64,000 nt of DNA from Apoda limacodes (taxonomy: Eukaryota; Arthropoda; Insecta; Lepidoptera; Limacodidae): positions 19,940,722 to 20,004,721 of the forward strand of contig OX291550.1 of assembly GCA_946406115.1 (NCBI GenBank), written 5' to 3'. The position numbers and the translations under genes are program-made. This document shows, piece after piece, positions 19,613-31,293 of this stretch (within the stretch, counting starts at the first letter, position 1; the number at the start of each line of letters is the position of its first letter). The notes beneath the pieces were generated by a model. It was not told the DNA's origin. It did no database searches and worked only from the letters and a program-made list of their open reading frames with translations.

Positions 19613-22445
19613 TTTAGCGCGTAAAATTTAATATTGCTCGCGGTTATATTCGTGGGCTACCTTTCATTAAAAAAAAATTAAAATTCCTAAAACACGTCAA
19701 TTACAGACATTCCAACTCTCATTTTTTTATTTAGGGCCGTCAAACTTTTTAACTTTTATTAATTTGTTCTATTTATAAAAAATTAAATGTTTTCAATTTC
19801 GTAACAAGATTAGTTAATGGAAAAAAATGCGATCTACATAGAACTGCCGCTGGGTCATTTTTGTCCTAGTCAGTATTTAAAAAAAAGAAAAAAAAAACTG
19901 TGTGTAATAAATGCACTAATTAAGATTATTGTTTGTGCGGTATTTGCTTTTAAAAAAGTAACAACTAGTTTATAGGATTTTCATAATTCATTACAGATAG
20001 AATGACTATAAAAGTTTTTATCATTTTGATATAAGCCCAAAGATATTAGACTCCTTACAAATTATTTATTTCGTTTTTGTTTTTTTTTTTTACCTTTTTC
20101 CTTCTTATTACTTGGATTTGATTTAAAATAAATAAATGAAAATGTTTCAGATATCTTGCAAAAAGTGTTATTCATAACTTTCATGCATTATGCTTTTGAG
20201 CGTTGCATAAAATACACTGGGACTTTATCACGGCGGAGGTTCAAGGGGGGTCGCAAACTTCGGCGCTTCTAGTGTTTATTAACTTCCTAATTATTACCTA
20301 ATAAAAACTTATTTCATTCATAAGAAAATATAAGCTACTTTACTAAGGATAATGTTACTTGAGTAGTAAAAAGATAACCCCTACATACAAACTAACAATT
20401 TTACATCTTTACAATATAGTATGAATAAGTAAAAATGCCTAATGGGAATTTAAAAATGTATAAAAACGCATATATTTTCAAGTTATAGAGGTTATATGTA
20501 TTATTGGGTATTTAATTTGGAAATCGGAAACGGATCAAAAACACTAAAACCTTTATTGACGAGTGTGAGGCAGGGCTATCCAACCCCGCAACGTGAATTC
20601 TAATCGACTTTTTTGTCGCTTGTGTCTAGCAAGTGTATCGGTGTACCTATTATTTTCAATAAACGCAACCTAATTAATGAATTAAAAGATACCAATACGA
20701 CGACCAATATAAATTAATTACCTCCAAACTCATAAAATATACAAAGGTAAACAATATTTTTCCCTTTTTAACACTTTATGTACCTAATTGATGTTAGATA
20801 ATTACACAACCCTACACGATACGTGGTCCCGACACGCACTTAAGAGGGCATATACAATTGCTTTATAGGCGTTAAGCTGAAATCGACAAAGTTAATCTCA
20901 AATAAAGCTCATTTTTCAGTGGCAGAAATATATAATAGATATGCGAACAGCTTAGCGTAAAAAGTGGAAAATAATTAATTACAGTTATATCACATAAGAT
21001 ATAAAAATTCTATTACAGTAACTTTCTAGCTTTATAGTTACTTAAAATTTCATGAAATAAATTATGTTCCCGCCACTAGTTGATAAGGAGTTATGAATTA
21101 AAAATAGAAATACCAATGGTGATTTTTTTTACTACTAGCGAAGTAGTTGCGAGCAATCAGAGTGCTTTTGTGTACTACAACATTAAAAGTCTCTTATGGC
21201 AAATAACTAGTGGTGTACAAAATCAGATTTGATGCGTACCGATATATTCACTAGGGAATGTATTGCGTCGCGTCCAATTATGTATATATACCGCTGCTAC
21301 TTACAGCTCCGTTTCATGGCGCGAAAAGAAATTATATAAATCAAACTTTTTTAAATAATTATTTATCACAATTTAATATTGTATATTATTTATTTTAGTA
21401 TTGTTTTTTTCGGCAATCAGCAATCGGTCCATTCAGCTTTGTTAATTCGTATGTCATCTGCTAAATTTTTCTGCGGTTTTATATTATAAACAAGTGTAAA
21501 GTGGGTATAAATTCACAAAGATTAAAAACCCAAAGGTTCAATCGCTAAACTTTTGCCAATGGAATCGACAGACAAAATGTTTGTGGGAAATAGTGGGACT
21601 ACCGATTTTCCTTTATCATCATTTCCATATATTTTGGGTTGCGATTTGATATCTTTTAAAAGTTTTAAAATTATTTATTTAAATATATAAGTTTCACAAG
21701 TTTATAAGATTATTTATTTATTCAAAGTTTTATTGTTACTCTAGTTCGTGACAACTTAAAAAGGTTCGTATAGAATATCAGTGCTGTGGCTCTATGTAAT
21801 TTCAAGTTAAACTGAATGAGAGGTTTTCTGGCAATTATTAAACGGGTTTGGTATTGTTTTCTTAAGTACACATTATACATGTATTAATAAGTATTGTTAG
21901 ATTATTAAATTTACTCTAATCTAGAGCTCAAGAATTGTTTTTACTTCTTTTATATTTAAAATATTTTGGCTTTATTTTGACTGAAAATGTCATAAGCATT
22001 TTCTCGATAATATGTCACCATAAAAACACAGGAGTAGGACATTTGAAGTAAGTAATATGCCTTATTTGATCATCGTAGAGTTAAAACGTGTAAGGTAAAA
22101 TTTACTCATATTTTTATGCTCTATAAACATAGATTAATAGATATCAAAGACTACGTTCGTGTGAATCTCGGAATCAAACTTACGCAACAAAGAGAAATTA
22201 TTTTATTCCGACATCAAACGTATCTGCCTAGGTATATTATTACTCTTAAGAATCACGAGATATGTTTATCCTAATATTTATGGGTAAAATATATGCTGGT
22301 TTTAATAAACCCCTTTTTACAAATTTTCCGTGAATAATAACAAAATTTCCAAAACCGGTTGAAGCGGCAAATAGTCTTAATATTTTTCTGTTGTCATAAG
22401 CTCCAAAATTTTTGTTTAAGTTTTAACAATTTAACAATAATAAAG
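19613..22445. other. Intergenic, no gene recognised
   Basis: About 2.8 kb of AT-rich DNA with homopolymer runs. I see no coding exon, no terminal inverted repeats and no second copy elsewhere in the window. Confidence 0.45.
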
Positions 22446-22449
22446 ACAT

Positions 22450-22535
22450 AAGTAGAGAGGACCGGGAGAAATGGCGCGCGATAGAGGAGGCTTATGTCCA
22501 GCAGTGGACCAATATGAGCTGATATGATGAAGTAA
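22450..22535 (+). pseudogene. C-terminal end of a non-LTR (RTE-like) polyprotein
   Basis: The plus-strand frame encodes REDREKWRAIEEAYVQQW followed by TNMS and a stop (TGA at about 22519), then a short TGATATGATGAAG tail. The DREKWRxxxEEAYxQQW ending followed by a TGATGA-type tail is a common 3' end of RTE-like elements in moths and butterflies. Everything upstream has been lost to 5' truncation. The clade is inferred from this short motif only. Confidence 0.6.
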
Positions 22536-24235
22536 CTAGTCAAACTTTAAAAATTCTTTCAATGTCTGTCACGTGTACCCAGATTGAATGAAAATATAAC
22601 GTTAATATTATATTAGTATCTTCCTAATTAAAAAGTATAATAAATTATAAAAAATAAATAAAAAAACGTTTTATGCAAAGTCCTATTTTTTGAAAAGAAA
22701 CCGATAAACCGATTAAGTAATCGAAGATACCTCAAAGATGTATCTTAATTTTTACAATCCATATAATTTTAATTTTATATTAAAATGCGCAGCGTAGGTA
22801 TCTAAAGTGAAACGCTGGCTTGCCAAACATAAATTATAATAATAGAACATCAAACTCGGCTGTATAATATGGTTCCTTAGCCCTAGTTATTATAGGTAAA
22901 CTTTTAAAACAATTCGCGAATTTATTTTATTTTGTGGTAATATAAGTAATATTTTGTTGTGTAAGGTTTTTTACGGTTTTATTCTTGTTCGTAATTATTG
23001 CTTATTTGTTGAACTTGAATATTTCTTTGTAATGTATATTTATCGTGTATTTTTTAATTCTATGGAGATTTGTAAGATTGATGTATTAGGATTTCATTAG
23101 TCCCTAGTAGTGTTTTGTTTATGACGGTAATGACAATAAGATATATGATGGTAAGGAATTGATTCTTTTTTAATTTTAATATTCGATCGTACGAACAACA
23201 AACTCCATGCTTGAAACAATTATTATATTAGTAGGTACCATGCGACCCTTTTACGAACATTGCACGAAATATCCTTTCCTTTGTGTCGCTAATTGAATCA
23301 CCTCCAGAAGAGCTCTCACTTAATGGACGGTTCAGCAGTATGTTGCATGTTGTTAGAAGGCAAAGTGTACTAAATGATGTAGGTAAATAAATAAATGGAA
23401 TTATTTGTTTTTGAAAGTTATTAAAAGTTCGTAAACATCTTTTATTAAAAAAAATTTGAACCTCGTTACGTCAAAATTTACTGAGAATGCTTGACTAGTT
23501 TCGGGACCGTCCTTATTCATAGCCATGATGCTGTTGCGAATTTCTTAAAGTATCTGAAGCACAATCTAAAGATTAAGATTACAAGAAAATAAAGTTTAAA
23601 CGCATAAAAAAAGCGTGATTGTTCAAATCGAAAACCATTGGTAATTATTTAGGATTCTTATCACTTTATTAATTATAAGACTTCGTCTCTAGACTTTTGG
23701 AAAGTAAAAGGTTACTACTATTTCTGATTTAGCTTTGAAGAAATGTGCAGCAAAATTCTTTTCCACCTTGACACACCTTTATATCTTTCACATCTGGCAT
23801 CAAGCATGTACAAATTGGAGAGTAGCCAATATGCAACTGGTTACTTAAAAGGTGACGATCGGCGATCTAATGGTTTTGAGTTGTCCACGACTGAAAAACA
23901 AACTTATTAAAAACTTATGTCCATTTCGTCACTTTTTTCGCAATAACAACTCAATGGAACTCCTGTTAAAGGAAAAAAACTACTATTTTCTTAATTTTTA
24001 ACTTCTGTCCGCAATTGTAGGTGCTTGATCGCACTTGGTATACGGGCATGCGACTACGGCTCTACCTTGACCATTTTCTTTCCTATGCATTCCTTGATTT
24101 TGTCTGAATTATTTTCGTATTTCATACTTTTTTGATACATTTTTTATTTCCGTAGTCGAGTTATAGTTAACTTTATTTTTTATCGTTTCACATATTTTAA
24201 ATTAGCTTTCTTTCTAGTAAGTTGCAGATATCTTG
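22536..24235. other. Intergenic, no gene recognised
   Basis: AT-rich, no repeat or coding signal that I can support. Confidence 0.45.
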
Positions 24236-24239
24236 TTGC

Positions 24240-25460
24240 GGCGGCACACCTTTCAATGTAATAGCTTGGCGAACGTAAGTATAGTTGCTATCCGAACAAT
24301 ATTGTAAAGTATCTACACGTACAACAAAAAGCACTCAATGTAAACATAAACTAGTTTTGTCATCAGTTGTTTCTTCCTTCCAATGTCTAGAAAATTATCA
24401 TCGTATGATAATAATAACGATATTTGTTAGGAAATTAAAGTATTTATCATTTATTCGATTTAACCCATGTGTAATAATATAATATCACTTATTATAGAAA
24501 CATGTGTAAGACAAATCTACTAATATAGTTGATATAGTGCAACAAACTTTTCTGACCCGTCACTCTACTTTACCATATGAAATTGTTATGTGTGAACTTA
24601 CAACATCACTAGCGAACAAACACCTTAGGTCAGAAAAGTTATTTCCACTGTAAGTACCTATGTAAATATATTAAAATTAGAATAAACTTCAATATACTGG
24701 TCTTCAAACTTTATACCATAGACAAGTATATAATAAAAAAAAAAATGTCATAGAAAATAAATAGTTATTTGTTCAACAAGTGGGCAGGAGACTTAAGAAG
24801 GAGTGGTGTTTTTGTTTGTTCAATTTTTCTAAATTTATTTCGTGTGTTCCGATGTGTATATTTTAGCAGTGTTTTACGAAAACGTGTTAAAAAATGTGCA
24901 GCGAAGGCTCATGAAATAGAGAATTATGAAGAAATAAGCAGGTGCGTTCAGAAATTTACTCTATGACACTTTTGTCGAAAACAAAGTATAATTTTTTGCA
25001 ATAAACGCTATTAATAATAGAAAGTAGTAGGTATAATGAATCATAAATATTAAATATGTCAACAATGAAAAATTCGTATGTAGTTATGCTTTTCAAAAAA
25101 ATTAATTTGTTTCTAAACTTCATCATCGCGTTTTTTTTAGTATTGCAAAATTCCAAAAGGTTATATTCGAACGTTATATTATATTCGATACTTCACGCAA
25201 TCGTCGAATGTTTACAGAAGTAATAAAGTAAAGTCGAGAATAATAAGATAAAAGATCTTCGGAAATATAGTTTGTTCGCGTTTTATTGTTTGCCCTAGAG
25301 GCGTCACGGGGATTAAGTGGCACTGAGGAAACAAACGAAAATTACATTTGTCACCGATCGATGTCGCAGTTGACGAAGTTAAGAAAACGAGTGCCTATAA
25401 TGATTTATTTTGCTATAATGTTATTTTGCATCACAAGTAAATTTACTAAGTTTTATAGCT
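24240..25460 (+). repeat. Local direct duplication, copy 1
   Basis: Matches 26360-26960 in the same order and orientation. Blocks include GAACGTAAGT.TA (24272), AAAAAGCACTCAA.GTAA (24327), ATAAACTTCAATAT (24682), CACGCAATCGTCGAATGTTT (25194), ATAAGATAAAAGATCTTCGG (25242) and AAGTGGCACTGAGGAAACAA (25315). It contains about 560 bp absent from copy 2, including the MITE at 24535-24650. Not coding. Confidence 0.75.
24535..24650. mobile_element. Short MITE, family B, copy 2
   Basis: Left end TAGTGCAACAAACTTTTCTG and right end (24629-24649) complementary, GGTCAGAAAAGTTATTTCC then ACT. Length about 115 bp. It is missing from the second copy of the surrounding duplication, which preserves a probable empty site near 26612-26625. 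Confidence 0.75.
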
Positions 25461-26031
25461 AGTAGTGTAGTAACAGTAAGTTTAACATTCGAAACCATTT
25501 TAGGTTTTATTAATTTTAACTACTATGCTAAAACCAGGGACCACCTTATACCTAATAACGCTCGAATTCTTTACAAGTGTGAATTAAAATTTACTACGAA
25601 GTTGGTGCAAGCGCGGAATGGATTTTTAATGTCACCTAATATTCTTGAACCGATGAATTTAGTGTATATAAATAAATACGTAAGTGGTACGTAATATAAA
25701 TAATTATACTCCTGCAGGTGTGACCATTATGCACAATAGAGTTTTCATTACCCAGTTTTCAATTTTAAATGCCACACAACAGAACATTTCCGCCATATAT
25801 CTCAAACCACAGAGTTCACAAACTCAACTCACAGAGAACATTTATTTCAACTGTCAACATTACGAACACGAATTACAAACGGGTGGTCCCGACCATTATA
25901 TATATTATAATAATTATTATATTATATATAATTGTGATTTCATTTATTTTTAAATGCACGTTCAAATTTTGTTGGGATTATAACCAAAATATAGTCGACA
26001 GCAATTTTATTTTCTTAACTTTACAATTTTC
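25461..26031. other. Intergenic between the duplicated blocks
   Basis: AT-rich, including a (TATAAT)-rich stretch at 25895-25935. The open frames at 25684-25953 and 25769-26158 are low-complexity and run into the retrotransposon fragment; no gene is called. Confidence 0.5.
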
Positions 26032-26040
26032 TGCACTTAT

Positions 26041-26201
26041 ACCCCGAAAGCGACAACCCAAGCCGAGGCTCCCCTCGCGGGGAGCCCTTGGGCGTTTGGC
26101 GCTATATGGGCTCAGACTCCCTCAGAGTCTCGCCCCAAAAAGCCCGGTGAACCAGTAATGGCTACAACAGCCAACTGCATAGACAGATCAGAAAAAAATA
26201 A
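26041..26201 (+). mobile_element. Severely 5'-truncated copy of the 861-1870 retrotransposon
   Basis: Same 3' end as the element at 861-1870 (CGACAACCCAAGCCGAGGCT, GAGTCTCGCCCCAAAA, GCCCGGTGAACCAGTAATGG), finishing in an A-run. Flanked by TGCACTT at 26032-26038 and 26202-26208, a perfect 7-bp TSD. Only about 160 bp of UTR and ORF end was inserted. Confidence 0.85.
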
Positions 26202-26359
26202 TGCACTTTATGAGACAGTTATTAAATATTTCATCTTTGATTTTATAATTTTTTTCCTATCTTATCCAGTTCTTGTTATAGAGAAACATGTTTAGAATTT
26301 TTCTGAATATTTTATCCGATTAGACAAAATGACGAAAGGGAAGAAGCATGGAAACATTT

Positions 26360-26960
26360 TCAATGTAGTAATAAGATGGTGAACGTAAGTGTATTCGAGC
26401 AATATTGGAAAGTACACGTACATCAAAAAGCACTCAACGTAACCATAAACAAGTTTTGCCATCAGTGATTTCATCTTTCAATACATAGAGAAACGTTCAT
26501 GTATGATAATATAAAATATATTTATTAGGATAAAAGTTTATTCAGTTTAATTCATGTACAATAATAACATGTTGCTTATGACAAAAAAATGAGTTGTACT
26601 AGATAAAAGATTATACCTATTAACATTAAAATAAACTTCAATATGTACATATAAGGCTGGTTTCCAAACTTTATAACATAGCAAAGTAAATAATAAGTAA
26701 AAATTTTTTGTTCCGATGAAATTTCACGCAATCGTCGAATGTTTGTGTAGGTAAAAAACTTAAGTCAAGAATAATAAGATAAAAGATCTTCGGAAATATA
26801 GTTCATTCGCGTTTTATTGTTTGCCCCAGAGGCATCACGGGGATAAAGTGGCACTGAGGAAACAAAAGAAAATATATTTGTCACCGATCAATTTAGAAAA
26901 AGGCGTCCTCATAATGATTTTTTTTTTTGTTACAATGTTATTGCACTTCAACTAAGTTTC
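26360..26960 (+). repeat. Local direct duplication, copy 2
   Basis: Counterpart of 24240-25460 about 1.5-2.1 kb downstream. The conserved core 26735-26880 (CACGCAATCGTCGAATGTTT to GTGGCACTGAGGAAACAAA) is the most similar part. The offset between copies drops from ~2.1 kb to ~1.5 kb across the pair, which reflects insertions in copy 1 or deletions in copy 2. Confidence 0.75.
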
Positions 26961-27024
26961 ATACGTTTAACAAGCTGTAAGTGTAAGAATACCTTTGCGG
27001 ATTAACATTGTAGGCTTATCTCAT

Positions 27025-27590
27025 AACTAGCTGCTGCCCGCGACGTCGTCTGCGTGAACGCTATACTATAACATCACTTTTTATGAACAAAACCATAGCG
27101 CGATCTAATTCGACGCCAACGCCATCTAGTTAGCCAATAGGAACATTTTTATATGGTGAAAACGAAATCTAACACATCTAAGTAATGACTTTACACGATT
27201 TTTTAACATAAAATAAATGGCTGTGTGTGAGTGGAATAAGTAATAATTAAGAATCAAGACAAAGATGCGTCGTTAGATTACACGTTGTTACAGAATGCGT
27301 TGAAGAAATAAAGGTTCACTGCTCGTTCCCCGTAGGTGATAGCGTGAAAATATGTAGCCTATATGTTGACCCGACTTCTTAATAATATTTCGTGCCAAAT
27401 TTGAAGTAAATCCATGCAGTACTGTTTGAGTTTATCCCGAACATACATACAGACAAACAGACAAAAATTCTAAAAACTATATTTTTGGCTTCGGTATCGA
27501 TTGTAGATAACACCCCAAGTATTCTTTTAAAATATTCAATGTACAGTTTTGACTTTCCTACGATTTTATTATATGTATAGATAAGATATT
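27025..27590 (+). repeat. Family G repeat, diverged copy
   Basis: Begins AACTAGCTGCTGCCCGCGAC and ends with CATGCAGTACTGTTTGAGTT, an ACATACATACAGACAAACAG run and TATTATATGTATAGATAAG. It has the usual start and end order of family G but an unrelated or heavily diverged middle. Confidence 0.6.
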
Positions 27591-27594
27591 CACT

Positions 27595-27620
27595 ACAACG
27601 CTAGTTGTAGCTAGCGTTGT
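27595..27620. repeat. Short perfect inverted repeat
   Basis: ACAACGCTAG at 27595-27604 and its exact complement CTAGCGTTGT at 27611-27620, with a 6-nt loop. It lies directly after the end of the family G repeat. Function unknown. Confidence 0.7.
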
Positions 27621-27738
27621 CTAACTGTTAGCCTCTTAAGAGTATAATCCTGTTGTATGAACAGGATTTTTCTCCTCTGATGAACATCAATCCCTCAAAC
27701 TCAATGTTTTTTGTTTTAACAAGACCAGACAACTAATA

Positions 27739-27898
27739 TCTAGGTCTGTGGTGATTCACTTTTACGTTGAATTGTGTTGTTCTAAAATTATTAGAGTGCA
27801 AAAACTTGTAATTTATGGTCAAAACAGCTGCAACTTCGTGCTTATTATACACTATAACAAAAACGTTTCTGAAAATTTTAAAACACCACAGACCTAGA
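27739..27898. mobile_element. 160-bp MITE with perfect 15-bp TIRs
   Basis: TCTAGGTCTGTGGTG at 27739-27753 and its exact complement CACCACAGACCTAGA at 27884-27898. The interior is AT-rich and non-coding. No second copy is seen in the window, and no clear TSD beyond AT-rich flanks. Confidence 0.75.
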
Positions 27899-28254
27899 CA
27901 ATATAATAATTTTTTTAAATAAAAAAACTTTACCGTCGTTCTTACTAAATTAAATGAATAAACACAATAATTAGAAACACAAAAATCATTAGTCAAATTT
28001 GCAAAAATCGAATTCTATCATGATGCTGGCTCGCTTGACAAACACGGGGAGCTTGAGACGGGGGAGGCGAGGCGAGGTAGCAGCCAAAATCAGTCGCGGG
28101 CCATCCGTGAGCGAATCTTTACTTGTATTGCGTTTGACGTAAGTAGGTAGGTACCTAAGGAAACAATTACGAAAATATCACTGTTGCATGTTTCGTTTCG
28201 CAGCTAGTTGATTAAAAATTTTTGACCTTTAACTAGGTAAGTATTTAGCGTAAT

Positions 28255-28990
28255 CTATATAAATAAAAATGAATCGCAAAAGTTGTTGCTAAGCGCGAAA
28301 CTCGAAGACGGCTTTACCAATTCGGGTAATTTTTTTTTGTTGTGTTTATTAGTGTTAGGGCAAGGTTTTTATTAAAAAAACGGTCAAGTGCGAGTGGGAC
28401 TCGCGTACTAAGGAAAACTCGAAGACGGCTGGACCAATTCGGATAATTTTTTTGTTGTGTTTGATAGTGTTATGGCAAGGTTTGTATGAAAGAAAAAACG
28501 GGCAAGAGCGAGTCGGACTCGCGCACTAAGAGTAAACCGATTTTAATGAAATTTTGGTAAGTTGTTATGCACACGCCGGGGAAGGTTTCCCAGAAAGAAA
28601 AAGAAGGGCAAGTGCGAGTCTGACAGGGTCAAGTGCAAGTCAGGCTCGCGCAAAAAAGGGAAAACGGTTTTAATGGCATTTTGTTTAGTTGTTTTGCACA
28701 CCGGGTTTCTGAGAAAGAAAAAAAGGTCAAGTGCGAGTCAGTCTCGCGCACTAAGGAAAACATCAATTCGGGTAATTTGTTGTTGTGTTTTATAGTTTTA
28801 GGGCAAGGTTTTTACGAAAGAAAAATGGTCAAGTGCGAGTCGGGCTCGCTTTTTAAGGGTAAACCAATTTTAATAAAATTTTGGTAAGTTGTTATGCACA
28901 TGTCGGGGAAGGTTTCTGAATCAGAACAAGCCTTTCGCAATAGCTTGGTGCGGCAGCTGTTTTAAAAAAAGAAACACGGTTCGCCGTGTC
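28255..28990 (+). repeat. Composite repeat family H with reiterated GTGCGAGTCGG units
   Basis: Starts TAAATAAAAATGAATCGCAA and ends near AAAAGAAACACGGTTCGCCG followed by TGTC. Within it, a ~30-bp motif (TCAAGTGCGAGT..GACTCGCGCACTAAG) recurs about six times (near 28383, 28501, 28608, 28628, 28727 and 28828), separated by two kinds of spacer. One is GGACCAATTCGG.TAATTTTT, the other AAACCGATTTTAATGAAATT plus TTGGTAAGTTGTTATGCACA. A reversed, shorter copy lies at 50515-50955. Confidence 0.75.
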
Positions 28991-29143
28991 TGCAAGTAAT
29001 ACCTATAACGAGCACTGCCTAAAGCGTGCAAAATAATAGTAGGTAACTGTAATTAAAAGTGTTACCATTTAATTTGCAATTTATTGACCCTCGATCAGAC
29101 AGCATCATGGCATCATGAGTAAGTTGCACTTATATAATACTAG

Positions 29144-29505
29144 CTTTTGCCCGCGTTATCAGTGTAGAATTCCAACACAACTCCTCATTTACAGAAAAAA
29201 AAAACGGCTCACACTTGACGTTTTCAAGTAGCTTATGTCCTTCTTCGGGACTCAAACTATCTCCATGCCAAATTTGACCGCAGTTCTTCCGCTCTGAATT
29301 CGGTTATAGATGTAAGATTTCAACGGAAACTCCTTAATTATAAAAAACCGACTCACACTTGACATTTTCAAGTAGCCTATGTCCTTTCTCGGGAGTCAAA
29401 CTATCTCCATGCTAAATTTCATCTTAATCAGTACAGATGTTTAAGCGTAAAGAGGTACAAACAGACAGATTTACTTACGCATTTGTAATATTAGTATAGA
29501 TTTTT
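29144..29505 (+). repeat. Family G repeat, second two-unit copy
   Basis: TACTAGCTTTTGCCCGCG start, two tandem ~165-bp units each with CTCACACTTGAC.TTTTCAAG and CTATGTCC / CTTATGTCC blocks, and an AGACAGATTTACTTACGCAT followed by TTGTAATATTAGTATAGAT end. It is closely parallel to 19258-19612, so the unit duplication predates dispersal. Confidence 0.75.
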
Positions 29506-29704
29506 ATAATGAATACATACTTATTTAAAAATTTGCCGTATGATACCTATTTTTCAAAATAATTGTACCTACATCTTCTGTGAACACTGTGTCACTAAGA
29601 TTGAAAGTCTAGAAAGAGATTTCCAATGATTCCTATCCTAAGTAAAAATAATACAGCAGTAAGTATTTTTTTTTAAAATATTAAAAAATAAATTAAATAT
29701 TATA

Positions 29705-29795
29705 TATTAAAAATCGGCAAACGACGACCATCAGGCGGACTGATGGTAAGCGGTCACCATAGCCTATGGACGCTTGTAACATTTCCATACGACAA
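29705..29795 (-). mobile_element. Family C non-LTR 3' end
   Basis: On the minus strand: ACAAGCGTCCATAGGCTATG followed by GTGACCGCTTACCATCAG, then a disturbed repeat of the CGCCTGATGG block. Only UTR is left. Confidence 0.65.
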
Positions 29796-30144
29796 CCTTT
29801 TCCACAAGAAGGCATTATCAGTCATTGTTATTTAAAATTGAAAGTTGTATTAAAATAGAAATTATATTAGGTTATATAGGTATTTTCTTATGATTTTTAT
29901 GTAAAAACTGAATTTGACGAATGATAAATAAAATATAATAAAATTATTAAAATTTCTATATTATTATTAAAAAATAAATTATTAATGTGGCAAACTTCAT
30001 TGCGTATATTAGCAAATAATTATGAACACACTCTTCCACACAGTTACATGAATAGACTTATTAAGTATTTTGAACATCCTATATTTCATCAGAACAGGTA
30101 AATGTGTCCGAGCTTAGGTTGTTAGTTGTTGTTAGGTTGTAAGG

Positions 30145-30240
30145 TTGTTGCTTAGGTGTTGCAAGCGTCCATAGGCTACGGTGACCGCTTACCATCAGGC
30201 GGACCGTAAGCTTGTTTGCCACGTAAGTGGGATAAAATAA
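30145..30240 (+). mobile_element. Family C non-LTR 3' UTR, uninterrupted
   Basis: GGTGTTGCAAGCGTCCATAG, GCTACGGTGACCGCTTACCA, TCAGGCGGACCGTAAGCTTG and TTTGCCACGTAAGTGGGATA with an A-rich end. It gives the empty-site reference for the nested insertion at 4726-6246. Confidence 0.8.
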
Positions 30241-30592
30241 AAAAAAAGTACTAAGTTATAATTTAAAAATCGTGTTCACTGCCTACTGATTGACTGAAGA
30301 CATTAAAGGTTATGATAAAGATTATGTAATGCGTCATTGAATTATAATTTAAATGTAACATTGGCGGTATGTATGCAATATGGTGTCTTTATGTCGTACA
30401 CCCCAGTGGTATAGTGTATAGAAGCCGACGGCAGCAGTGCAATTTTATCACTAATTTGGCGGAAAATGTCAACGGATACCACTCTGGAAATATGTTTTTT
30501 TGACCATAAATAGCTTGCAATAGTTTTCTTACTGCTATCCGGACGGTAAAATAGCAATGTAAAAGAATTTTTATTTTATATTAGTTGTTTAT

Positions 30593-30690
30593 AGTGACCA
30601 ACCGAAACATGTTATTATGCCAAAACCGAAACCGAAGGTTCGGTTTCATTGTAGTTTCGGCCGAAACCGAAACTGAACCTTTTATAACAA
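30593..30690. mobile_element. Probable left terminal region of a hAT element
   Basis: TAGTGACCAACCGAAACATG, followed by repeated CCGAAACCGAA / TTCGGTTTC motifs and a TTTCGGCCGAAA palindrome. Subterminal ACCGAAAC repeats of this kind accompany hAT elements in insects. It lies ~600 bp beyond the C-terminal end of the hAT transposase on the minus strand. The matching other terminus was not found. Confidence 0.55.
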
Positions 30691-31293
30691 AAAAAAAAGT
30701 CCTTAAAAAGTCGAAAAAATGTTAGTAAGCCCGTTTTCTTCTAAAATTAATATCTCGCCGACCTATAATTACAGGTTTCTACTTTCAAAGATTTACCACA
30801 ATGAAGTTTCAGCACAGTTACTGAGGTTCTGTTTGAAAATTTAACTACCCTATAAAGTGAAAAGAATACATTATTTGTAACAATGTTGTAACAAAACAAA
30901 TTTATTATTAAAATATGATGCTTATATATTATGTTTATTTATTGTTAGTTACTTACATTTTAATTATACTCACAAATATCACAATCAGTTAGCCTCGAAT
31001 GGCTAATTCAAATATAATTAGATAATCAAAATAATCAAATTGATCACCTTTGGTAATCATTTTAGCGAACCTTTTTTTTATTATGTAAGGTGCATAACAT
31101 AGGTTATGATAACAAATCAACAAGTATAATATAGTAACAAATCTATACTTATACTTTTTATTTTTTATAAATAATTAATTATCTAATTAAAAATAAAAAC
31201 AGTGTTTTTGACATACTTACTGAGATCAACAATTTCTTTTTTAGGATCAACTACTTATAGATTTAATCTTTGTCATTTATTGTTTACAACAGT

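Noticed and set aside
25684..26158. Overlapping ORFs of 89 and 129 codons
   Set aside because: Low-complexity Ile/Tyr/Asn translation from AT-rich DNA; the longer one ends within a retrotransposon 3' UTR.
24240..26960. LTR retrotransposon with two long direct repeats
   Set aside because: No TG...CA borders, primer-binding site or gag/pol between the copies; the interval holds an unrelated non-LTR fragment, and the copies differ by large gaps.
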